DNA of 7,957 nucleotides from an uncultured Bacteroidota bacterium (GTDB lineage Bacteria; Bacteroidota; Bacteroidia; Chitinophagales; Chitinophagaceae): the NCBI GenBank assembly GCA_903881265.1, contig CAIRSV010000132.1, forward strand, positions 1-7,957, given 5' to 3'. Position numbers and translations under genes: made by a program. The notes under the pieces were generated by a model. The model was given only the letters and a program-made list of their open reading frames with translations, made no database searches and had not been told where the DNA came from. Positions 1 through 7,700 of this stretch are shown here, in pieces; the first letter of the stretch is position 1, and every line of letters starts with the position of its first letter.

Positions 1-1277
1 CCATTCATAATTTTAGCGACCGGTGTTAGGATAACACGAGTTAAGAAATCGGCCTCGAAATTCGAAGGATCAATTTTAGGTAATCGGTCGGTTAATCCGC
101 TTGGGTAACCAGAGATTTTTGTTCCTATGCCTGAATCATATGCAGGAACTGTCATTGGGTCGGCATTATGGACAGCGATGCCTTGAAAGAATCCATTGTA
201 TTTGGCGTCCATATTTCGCAACGCTACAGCACCTCGTGGGCACCATTGACACCAAGTTCCTGTGGCTTCCTCACCGATCACTAATTTGTCGCTACCCGCT
301 GTAATAGGCGTAAAGGTGATCGTCTTGCTATCATCCGTACCATCACCATCCGTCATAGAACCGTTCACATTTTTTATTGTCGCAATAAATGTATTGAGTC
401 CTGAAATTAGAGTAACAGGTGCTGTAAGGTTCAATGCATACGAAGCGCCTGATGCGATATTGACACTGCTTACACTCTGATTGGTCATAGTACCATTGGC
501 ATTTAAAGAAATATCAAAACTGCTTATTGCATTGGTGCCAAGATTACGGACAGTGACTGATGTCGCACGTGTTTGTGTAACAATCCCGTTATCGATACCA
601 ACGATGGCCATTGCCCCATTGGTTGCAGGTAAGGTATACGGAGTGTAATCAAAACTAACATCATCAATCCAAAATGCATTATTATTATCAGATGCGAAAT
701 AATCAATGGACGCGATTTGGAACGTGCTATTTTGGAATTTGCCTTTAGAAACACCGTTTATAAAAACTTCCCAATCATTGGTATTCAGATTAGCTTGTAA
801 TTTGAATTCAAACCACACACCCTGCGGATAGGTTGTTGTGAGGGTTAGTTTGGTTGCATCATCAATAGTTAATGTTCCGTTTGAAAAAGTATAGTTCATC
901 GTATAGATTTGGCTAACTGTGCCTGTACCTTGATAATTAAAATACGCTTTTTTCCCTGACACTATTTTCATCCAATGTGTATACACGTAACCACCGGTTT
1001 TATGAAGTCCACCTAAAGGTAAAATGATATCAGCGGGGCCGCCTGTAGTAGCGGTTGATGTGAAATAAAGCGAATTGCTACCACTATGCGCATCTGTGCT
1101 AGTGACGTTGATGTCATCAGCGCCACCTTGTGCGCCGCTCCAGGTAGTCCATGTAGGCGATTGAGGCCCAAGGGCTGAACCGACTGTATACGAATCAAAG
1201 TTGTCGTTGAACGAAACTTGGCTTTTGGCACCTGCAAAGAGACAAAGTGCGATTGAAAGAAGTACTAATTTCTTCAT
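1..1277 (-). CDS. Secreted protein with jelly-roll-like, Ig-like and Omp28-type thioredoxin-fold domains (C-terminus cut by window edge)
   Basis: Starting at the ATG complementary to 1275-1277, an open frame runs without stop to the left edge (425 codons plus 2 bases). Residues 1-19 form a signal peptide: MKK, a hydrophobic core, then AKS before Gln20. There is no lipobox, so it is not a lipoprotein. Residues about 20-215 look like a concanavalin/LamG-type jelly roll, opening with FNDNFDSY and closing with FWIDDVSFDY. Residues about 216-326 resemble a CARDB or Ig-like domain (TVRNLGTNAISSF). From about 330 comes an Omp28-related thioredoxin fold: TGTWCQWCPRG with Cys343 and Cys346, then GIAVHNADPM, then GYPSGL, which probably carries the cis-proline loop. 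Such proteins in Bacteroidota usually end in a type IX sorting domain, which would lie outside the window. The start is firm because it gives a good signal peptide. A redox or adhesive role on the cell surface is inference; the substrate is unknown. Confidence 0.92.
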   Translation of the reverse strand, partial: MKKLVLLSIALCLFAGAKSQVSFNDNFDSYTVGSALGPQSPTWTTWSGAQGGADDINVTSTDAHSGSNSLYFTSTATTGGPADIILPLGGLHKTGGYVYTHWMKIVSGKKAYFNYQGTGTVSQIYTMNYTFSNGTLTIDDATKLTLTTTYPQGVWFEFKLQANLNTNDWEVFINGVSKGKFQNSTFQIASIDYFASDNNNAFWIDDVSFDYTPYTLPATNGAMAIVGIDNGIVTQTRATSVTVRNLGTNAISSFDISLNANGTMTNQSVSSVNIASGASYALNLTAPVTLISGLNTFIATIKNVNGSMTDGDGTDDSKTITFTPITAGSDKLVIGEEATGTWCQWCPRGAVALRNMDAKYNGFFQGIAVHNADPMTVPAYDSGIGTKISGYPSGLTDRLPKIDPSNFEADFLTRVILTPVAKIMN

Positions 1278-1293
1278 GTGTATTATTTTTTTG

Positions 1294-1325
1294 GAAAGAT
1301 AATATCTCATCAGTTATTATGCAAA
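1294..1325 (-). promoter_or_regulatory. Candidate Bacteroidota sigma-A promoter for the Omp28-like gene
   Basis: Read on the minus strand, TTTG (complement of 1322-1325) is followed after exactly 20 bases by TATCTTTC (complement of 1294-1301), which matches the Bacteroidota -7 consensus TAnnTTTG at 7 of 8 positions. Transcription would begin roughly a dozen bases before the ATG at 1277, giving a very short leader. The leader is AT-rich with no Shine-Dalgarno, as is normal in this phylum. No transcript data support this; it rests on motif and spacing only. Confidence 0.5.
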
Positions 1326-1359
1326 TTTGTCATCTTACTCGCCTTTGGTCCTGAATTTG
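1326..1359 (+). promoter_or_regulatory. Weak promoter candidate upstream of htpG
   Basis: On the plus strand TTTG at 1326-1329 is followed after 22 bases by TGAATTTG at 1352-1359, one mismatch from TAnnTTTG. This would give a leader of about 40 bases before the htpG ATG at 1406. Alternative, poorer boxes exist nearby (CAAATTTG at 1322-1329, TAGGTTG at 1364-1370), so the exact site is unsettled. I see no recognisable heat-shock operator such as a CIRCE inverted repeat in the gap 1278-1405. Confidence 0.22.
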
Positions 1360-1405
1360 AGTATAGGTTGATTATAACGTTACATTTTAAACAATAAATA
1401 CGCAT

Positions 1406-3286
1406 ATGGCCACAGGAAAAATTAATGTCTCCGTTGAGAACATCTTCCCCTTAATCAAGAAATTTCTTTACAGCGATCACGAAATCTTTTTGAGAGAATT
1501 GATTTCAAACGCCACAGACGCAACGGTTAAACTCAAGCATCTGTGTAATATCGGCGAAGCAAACGTTGAATATGGCAATCCAATGATTGATATAAAAATT
1601 GATCAAGAAGGTAAAAAAATTCATATCACAGATCAAGGATTAGGGATGACATCCGAAGAAGTTGAGAAATATATCAATCAAGTGGCTTTCTCAGGCGCCG
1701 AAGAATTTCTGGATAAATATAAAGATTCTGCCAAAGATGCAGGCATCATCGGACATTTTGGTCTAGGGTTCTATTCTGCCTTTATGGTTGCTGAAAAAGT
1801 TGAAATCTTTACAAAATCATACAAAGATGAACCTGCCGCGCATTGGATTTGCGATGGAAGTCCAGAATTTACCTTGGAACCGTGCGACCGCACCGAGCGC
1901 GGAACCGAAATTGTGTTGCATGTTGCTGAGGATTCAATTGAGTTTTTGGATGAACATCGCATCGATGATTTGCTAAGCAAGTATAATAAGTTTATGCCGA
2001 TTCCGATTAAATTCGGTACCCGCAAGGAAATGATCAAGGAAGGTGAAGGCGAAGAGGCAACAGATATCGAGGTTGAGGTGGATCATATTATCAATAACCC
2101 AAGCCCGGCCTGGACCAAGCAACCAACCGAATTAAAAGACGAAGATTACAAGTCGTTTTATCGCGAATTGTATCCAATGCAGTTCGAAGCACCCTTATTT
2201 CATATTCATCTGAATGTTGATTATCCGTTTAACCTGACAGGGATTTTATATTTCCCAAAATTGAGTCAGGATTTACAATTGCAAAAAGATAAGATTCAAC
2301 TCTATCAAAATCAAGTGTATGTGACCGACAATGTGGAAGGTATCGTACCTGAATTTTTAACTATGTTGAAAGGCGTCATCGATTCGCCAGATATTCCGCT
2401 GAATGTTTCACGTTCGTATTTGCAAGCCGATGGTGCTGTCAAAAAAATAGCGAGTTATATCACGCGCAAGGTGTCTGATAAATTAAAAACATTATTCACC
2501 GAGAACCGCGACGACTTTGAAGCGAAATGGAATGATATTAAAATCGTGCTAGAATATGGTATGTTGTCGGAACCTAAGTTTTATGAAAAGGCGGGCGACT
2601 TCTTCTTGTATCCAAGTGTTGATGGAAAATATTTTACACTAGCCGAACTCAAAGAAGCCATTACCGAAAAGCAAACCGACAAGGATGGTAAAGTAGTGGT
2701 GTTGTACGCACAGAATAAAGATGCACAACACGCGTATATCGATGCGGCAAAAGAGAAAGGATATGACGTCTTGTTATTAGATTCTCCTATCATTTCTCAT
2801 CTGATTCAAAAGCTCGAATCGGATAATGAAAACATGACGTTTGTGCGGGTTGATTCAGACCACGTAGAAAACCTTATCAATAAAGACACTACAATTGTTT
2901 CGGCCTTATCAGAGGACGATAAGACCAAATTGAAAGCCGTGTTGGAAGATATCGTACCAACATCAACCTATACCGTTCAATTGGAAGCGATGGATAGCAA
3001 GGCGATGCCATTTATGATTACACAACCCGAGTTTATGCGTCGCATGAAGGAAATGAGTGCCATGGGTGGAGGTAATATGTTTGGTATGGGTAAGATGCCG
3101 GATATGTATAATCTTGTGGTGAATACCAACAACGAACTCGCGAATAATATCCTTCACACCGAGGATAAAGCTAAACAAGAATATCTGGTAAAGCAGGCGC
3201 TGGATCTGGCACGACTCTCTCAAAATTTATTGAAAGGGGAAGAACTGACAGCGTTTGTGAAACGCAGTTTTGAATTGATGAACTAG
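1406..3286 (+). CDS. htpG: Molecular chaperone HtpG (bacterial Hsp90)
   Basis: A complete 626-residue Hsp90-family ATPase, close to the usual bacterial length (E. coli HtpG has 624). It acts in the cytoplasm as a homodimer that remodels client proteins with ATP. The N-terminal GHKL ATPase domain (about 1-215) shows ELISNATDA with the general-base Glu31 and Mg-coordinating Asn35, then DQGLGM (76-81) with nucleotide-binding Asp76, and the lid/glycine motif GHFGLGFYSAF (116-126). The middle domain (about 225-490) has SPAW near 233-236 and PLNVSR (331-336), whose Arg336 is the ATP-sensing arginine. The remainder is the C-terminal dimerisation domain with a Met-rich helix (FMRRMKEMSAMGGGNMFGMG). 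There is no MEEVD tail, as expected in bacteria. The segments NQVAFSGA and GHFGLG are typical of Bacteroidota forms. The start follows AT-rich sequence without a Shine-Dalgarno; the MATGKINVSVENIF start fits the family. It appears to be transcribed alone or with weak read-through into the next gene. Confidence 0.98.
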   Translation: MATGKINVSVENIFPLIKKFLYSDHEIFLRELISNATDATVKLKHLCNIGEANVEYGNPMIDIKIDQEGKKIHITDQGLGMTSEEVEKYINQVAFSGAEEFLDKYKDSAKDAGIIGHFGLGFYSAFMVAEKVEIFTKSYKDEPAAHWICDGSPEFTLEPCDRTERGTEIVLHVAEDSIEFLDEHRIDDLLSKYNKFMPIPIKFGTRKEMIKEGEGEEATDIEVEVDHIINNPSPAWTKQPTELKDEDYKSFYRELYPMQFEAPLFHIHLNVDYPFNLTGILYFPKLSQDLQLQKDKIQLYQNQVYVTDNVEGIVPEFLTMLKGVIDSPDIPLNVSRSYLQADGAVKKIASYITRKVSDKLKTLFTENRDDFEAKWNDIKIVLEYGMLSEPKFYEKAGDFFLYPSVDGKYFTLAELKEAITEKQTDKDGKVVVLYAQNKDAQHAYIDAAKEKGYDVLLLDSPIISHLIQKLESDNENMTFVRVDSDHVENLINKDTTIVSALSEDDKTKLKAVLEDIVPTSTYTVQLEAMDSKAMPFMITQPEFMRRMKEMSAMGGGNMFGMGKMPDMYNLVVNTNNELANNILHTEDKAKQEYLVKQALDLARLSQNLLKGEELTAFVKRSFELMN

Positions 3287-3381
3287 CAGGCATAACTAAA
3301 AAGGGATAAGGCGCAAGGTGATATTACTTTTAGTATCTTGCGCCTTGTTTCTTACGACTTATTCCTTACTCCTTACGCCTG
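3287..3381. repeat. Palindromic intergenic element built from degenerate 7-bp units
   Basis: The gap after htpG is almost wholly one inverted structure. Its core is a perfect 10-bp stem (3308-3317 with 3337-3346). Moving outward on the right (3337-3378) there are six consecutive heptads of the form CTTRYKH, followed by CTG. Moving outward on the left, read on the minus strand (3317 back to 3290), there are four heptads in the same phase, the outer two more degenerate, also followed by CTG. The outer ends are themselves an inverted pair: CAGGCATAAC at 3287-3296 against CTTACGCCTG at 3372-3381, 8 of 10 complementary. The arms measure 31 and 45 bp, so they differ by exactly two units. The element begins at the base after the htpG stop and ends three bases before the next ATG. 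It resembles a REP-like or miniature palindromic repeat; I do not recognise a named family. Confidence 0.7.
3308..3350 (+). terminator. Probable hairpin terminator of htpG
   Basis: A perfect 10-bp stem, AAGGCGCAAG paired with CTTGCGCCTT, encloses a 19-base AT-rich loop that can pair further through wobble pairs. It sits 21 bases after the htpG stop. The sequence after the stem (GTTTCTTACG) is only modestly T-rich, so termination may be partial. On the minus strand the same stem is followed by ATCCCTTTTTAG, a better T tract, but no minus-strand gene reads into it. The stem is also the core of the heptad element. Confidence 0.5.
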
Positions 3382-3384
3382 ATT

Positions 3385-4512
3385 ATGTTATCCATTTGGG
3401 AACGAAATTCTTTCATCACCTACGACCACATCGTATTAGGAAGTGGTATTGTAGGGTTGACCGCAGCTTATTATATCAAAAAACGATTTCCTTCACATTC
3501 GGTATTGGTGCTTGAACGTGGTTTATTGCCAACGGGCGCTAGTACAAAAAATGCCGGATTTGCATGCATGGGTTCTCCGACCGAATTACTCGATGATCTG
3601 AGTCGTTCGAATGAACAAGAAGTACTCGAACTTTTTCTTCTTCGTAAAAAAGGCTTAGAACGATTGCGTGGATTACTTGGCGATGAGTGTATCGGTTATG
3701 CGGCCAATGGTAGTTATGAATTGTTGTTTGAAAAGGATATGGCTGTGGTTGAACAACTTGACCGCTTGAACCAACTTCTCTACAACGAAATAAAGGTCAA
3801 CGCCTTTACATTGGCAAGTGAAAAAATACGTCAATTTCAATTCAATGGCACTCAAGTAAAAGCCATGATAGAAAACAATTGTGAGGGCGAAATTGATACA
3901 GGTTTAATGATGAAGTCATTGATTCAGCTGGTCTTGGCTTCGGGTGTGGAAATAAAAACAGGCGCCGAAGTGATATCGTTTCATGATGCGACTACAAGTG
4001 TGGACGTTGTCTGCAGAAACCCGCTGACTGAAACCAATGTTCTATTTAAGGCAAGCACCTTAAGTATCTGCAACAATGGTTTTGCGGCAAAACTTTTACC
4101 CAACTATGATTTGATACCTGGCAGGGGACAAGTGATGATTACAAAACCAATTGAGGGGTTGCCCTTCAAGGGAATTTTTCACTTTAATGATGGCTATTAT
4201 TATTTCAGAGAATATAAAGGTTGTGTGCTTTTTGGTGGTGGACGAAATCTTGATATTGAAAATGAAACCGCTACGACATTTGAATTGAATAAAAAAATAC
4301 AAGACGATCTTCAGAATAAGTTGCGTGAGCTTATCTTGCCTAAGTTTAGTTTTGAAACGGATTTGCAATGGACCGGTATTATGGGCTTTGGAAAAAGTAA
4401 ACGGCCCATTCTGAAAAAACACAGCGAACGTATTACTGTCGGTATCCGAATGGGAGGTATGGGAGTGGCTATCGGAAGCGAAATTGGATTTGAATTAGCA
4501 GCGATGATTTAA
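3385..4512 (+). CDS. FAD-dependent oxidoreductase, DAO (D-amino-acid/glycine oxidase-like) superfamily
   Basis: A complete 375-residue flavoprotein. The N-terminal Rossmann beta-alpha-beta shows HIVLGSGIVGL with the dinucleotide motif Gly19-x-Gly21-x-x-Gly24. The second strand ends VLVLERG, where Glu44 should bind the FAD ribose. GASTKNAGFA (51-60) matches the DAO-family segment that lies near the flavin. The middle holds a substrate-domain insertion, then NNGFAAKLLP and PGRGQVMIT. The C-terminus carries WTGIMGFGKSKRP (329-341) and GIRMGGMGVAIGS (353-365), the conserved second FAD-contacting region. There is no signal peptide or membrane segment, so it is likely cytoplasmic. The family oxidises C-N bonds of amino acids or related amines; the exact substrate cannot be read from the sequence. 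The ATG at 3385 lies just after the heptad element; the short lead-in MLSIWERNSFITYD before the Rossmann fold is plausible. No promoter of its own is evident, so read-through from htpG is possible. Confidence 0.9.
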   Translation: MLSIWERNSFITYDHIVLGSGIVGLTAAYYIKKRFPSHSVLVLERGLLPTGASTKNAGFACMGSPTELLDDLSRSNEQEVLELFLLRKKGLERLRGLLGDECIGYAANGSYELLFEKDMAVVEQLDRLNQLLYNEIKVNAFTLASEKIRQFQFNGTQVKAMIENNCEGEIDTGLMMKSLIQLVLASGVEIKTGAEVISFHDATTSVDVVCRNPLTETNVLFKASTLSICNNGFAAKLLPNYDLIPGRGQVMITKPIEGLPFKGIFHFNDGYYYFREYKGCVLFGGGRNLDIENETATTFELNKKIQDDLQNKLRELILPKFSFETDLQWTGIMGFGKSKRPILKKHSERITVGIRMGGMGVAIGSEIGFELAAMI

Positions 4513-4626
4513 CCGCAACATAATTATTTACTTTTTTTCTCGAATTGAAGAAAGGACAGGTTTGCGAAAGTAAGATGTGGCGCGAATAGGTTGATCGCAG
4601 TAAATGATTAAGCACGTATGCTTGCC

Positions 4627-4645
4627 ACGACTTGTTCCTTACTGC
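4627..4645. repeat. Decayed copy of the intergenic heptad repeat
   Basis: These 19 bases match 3354-3372 in the element after htpG at 17 of 19 positions (ACGACTTGTTCCTTACTGC here). Two heptads of the CTTRYKH type remain intact or nearly so (4631-4637 and 4638-4644). No clear inverted partner arm is visible nearby; the sequence at 4557-4574 is at best a very degenerate one. The gap 4513-4744 otherwise shows no gene and no convincing terminator. Confidence 0.4.
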
Positions 4646-4663
4646 AGACAGCGGTAGTGTTTG
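4632..4663 (+). promoter_or_regulatory. Weak promoter candidate for the large secreted protein
   Basis: TTG at 4632-4634 is followed after 20 bases by TAGTGTTTG (4655-4663), which equals TAnnTTTG with one extra base. A start near 4670 would give a leader of about 75 bases before the ATG at 4745. The upstream box overlaps the decayed heptad copy. The evidence is motif and spacing only. Confidence 0.25.
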
Positions 4664-4744
4664 ATACTAAGTAAATCTTTCCTAATGCGTAAAAAGCACT
4701 AAATTGCAAGTCGATTTTAGTAAAGAACAACCCCCACCTTATTC

Positions 4745-7700
4745 ATGCTATTCATCCAATCAGTCGATTCATACAAAGGAGAGTATTCCACCGCATATTT
4801 TTCGAAGTCAGCAAGTTCTAAATACCGCGGATTATTTTCCTCACTCTTATTTCTCATGCTTGTCGTGCTTTCTTTTTTTGCTAATTCGCAAAATCTGATT
4901 GCCGGTTGGGATTTTCAAACGACTGTCAATGGAGGTACTGCAATGCAAGTTGCCCCAAATTCACCTACAGTGATACTGGCTAATGTCGGTACTGGTAGTC
5001 TTTATTTGAATGGTACAAATGGTTCTGGGTCGTGGGTTGCGGCTACATCGGGCAATCAATTGACATCGTTTGCAGGGACAACATTAAATGCAACAACCGG
5101 ATTTAGTACGGCGACCACCGGTGCTGCTTCACTTGCTTTAGTGAATACCACGGCCAATGGCAAGTCAATGGTTTTTGTCCTGACTATGACCGGGCGATCA
5201 AATTTGATCGTGAGCTATGCAACGCAACGAACGACTTCTGGTTTTACAACGCAAGTATGGGACTATAGTACAGATGGTCTAAACTGGACAGGTGCACAGA
5301 CGGTAAGCACCATTCCAACATCATATGCGGTTCAAACATTATCAACAATAACTGGTTTGAATAATGCAGCTACTGCTTATATCAGAGTGACATTTGCCGG
5401 TGCGAGTTCTGCCGGTGGAAATAATCGATTGGATAATATTCAGTTTACGGCATCTGAATCGTCACCTGTTGTAGCAAGCAATACTGCCAATGGTACCGTC
5501 GGTATTCCGTTTTCTTATTTTATAACTGCGAGCAATTCGCCAAGTAGTTATGCCGCTACTGGCTTGCCTGCTGGTTTGTCGTTGAATACCATCACAGGAG
5601 AAATCAGTGGCACGCCGTTGTCGTCGTTAATCGCTAGTCTAGTTACCATATCGGCATCCAATATTTCAGGAACCGGAAGTGGTGTGTTGACACTTACAAT
5701 TGCAAAAGGAACTCAGGCGATTAATTTTTCTTCACTTCCGACGAAGACCTATGGCGATTCTTCTTTTCTCTTAACTGCAACTGGAGGTCCTTCGGGTAAT
5801 CCAGTCACCTATACAAGTTCGAGTCCTTCCGTCGCATCAATAAGCGGGAATGTGGTCAATATCGTGGGTGCTGGTTCGACAATTATTACAGCTTCGCAAT
5901 TAGGTAATTCAAATTATTTTGCTGCGGCTGATGTGTTGCAAACGCTCAATGTCAATCAAGCGACACAAACAATTTCATTTGCTTCGCTTCCTTCAAAAGT
6001 CATTACAGATCCTCCGTTCGCCTTGAATGCTGTCGGAGGTGCTTCTGGTAATTCTATTCTTTATGCGAGTGCAGATACCTCCGTGGCAAAAGTAATAGGG
6101 AATGTTGTCACTATTCAAGGTGCTGGAACAACTGCCATTACTGCGTCACAAGCAGGTAATTCGAATTACGAAATGGCTGCGGATGTGACGCAATTACTTA
6201 CTGTGAATTTGCTTTCGCAGGTCATTAATTTTGGTTCATTACCATCAAAGTTAGTCACGGACCCGCCCTTTACATTGACAGCTACTGGTGGCGGTTCTGG
6301 TAATGTTATTCAATATACAAGTTCAAATCCTGCGGTGGCTAGTATCACTGGAAATATTGTTACGATAGTTGGAGCAGGTGTAACCACCATTACCGCATCT
6401 CAAGCTGGCAATGGGATATATAGTCAGGCTTCTGTTGTGACGCAGACCTTATTCGTAAATGCAGCGTCGTCGTTGGTGACGTATACTTTCGGAACAGCGG
6501 CTAATCCAACCGCAAATCCTACTGCCGGTGTGCCAATTTCGAATCTGAGTTTCTCCGCCATTTCACAAGGCAATAATGCCAATATAAATCAGCCGTCGAT
6601 TACCTTAACGACAACATCAGCTTCTTCGAACAGCGGTGCATCTGGTGAGATAAATGCAGGCATCACAGCACGTAATAGAAATTTTCAGTCAGATTCTAGC
6701 GCATACTTTGAATTGACATTGACGCCTTCTGCCGGAAATACGGTGACGATCAATGGCCTTAATTTTGGTTCGCGGTCAACTAGCACCGGACCAACCACAT
6801 TGGACATTCGCAGCAGTGCAACTAATTATTCCACTTCACTTGCAAGCATGCAGGTCTTGGCTAATTCAACATGGACCTTAGTCAATCCTGTGTTTACTTC
6901 GTTGTCAAGCACTGGGCCAATGACACTTCGTATGTATGGTTATGTTAGCGGCGGAAGCGGATCTGTTGCCACCGGGGCTAGTGCAAACAATTGGCGAATA
7001 GACGACATCAAAATAAGTGTTTCAGTGAGTACATCATATGCCTGCACAATTGCTGCAAGTGTTACTTCTTCCGCAATTAACTGTCATGGCGGTAGTAGTT
7101 TGATCACTGTTTCAACTACGGGAAGTAATGGCACGTTGCAATATCAACTGAATAATAATGCCAATCAAAATTCAAATCAATTTGCGAATGTAACGGCTGG
7201 TGTTTACACCGTTCGTGTAACTGATGCATTTTTGTGTTCAGCGACGACAATTGTTACATTAACTGAACCGGCAACGGCTGTGGTTAGTGCGTCGGATGTC
7301 ACTGCTTGTGCAGGTACGCCTGTCACCTTAGTTGGTTACCCTGCGGGTGGACAATTCAGTGTTCCCAATCCTTATAACGGGGTATCGACTTCATTTACGT
7401 ATACATATATTGATAGTGTAGGATGTATCTCGGTTTCTTCGCCGGCTACCATCACTGTTACACCGTGTGCAGTTTTGAATTTGAAATTATATCTTCAATC
7501 GTATTATATAGGTGCTGGTATGATGGCACCTGTCTTGTTTAATCAAGGTGTGAGTGTCGCTACTGATGTGACTGATGATATCATAGTCGAGTTGCATGAT
7601 GAAAATACGTATGGTATTGTTACTTCAGGTATTGCAACCTTGCATACCGATGGCACGGCTACAATTTCGTTCCCATCGATTTCAGGCATGTTTTATGTGG

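Noticed and set aside
101..480. Plus-strand ORFs opposite the Omp28-like gene
   Set aside because: They are antisense to a continuous 425-codon minus-strand frame with signal peptide and domain motifs; they have no coding features of their own.
1364..1373. Shared ATAGGTTGAT-like string upstream of htpG and again at 4587-4595 as a common operator
   Set aside because: Only about ten bases are shared, spacing to possible promoter boxes differs (16 against 22), and there is no symmetry; chance is as likely.
3337..3378. CRISPR-like array
   Set aside because: The units are 7 bp, contiguous and without spacers; there are no cas genes in the window.
3318..3515. A 65-codon plus-strand ORF across the htpG hairpin and the start of the oxidoreductase gene
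   Set aside because: Its first part is the translated heptad array and the rest is a shadow of the oxidoreductase frame.
4530..4558. Terminator after the oxidoreductase gene
   Set aside because: A T-rich run followed by GAAGAAAGG allows only about a 5-bp AT-rich stem, too weak to call.
4704..4898. A 64-codon plus-strand ORF spanning the gap and the start of the large secreted protein
   Set aside because: It overlaps the signal-peptide region in a different frame, has no recognisable domain, and ends just inside the real gene; the frame from 4745 continues for over 1000 codons with clear modules.
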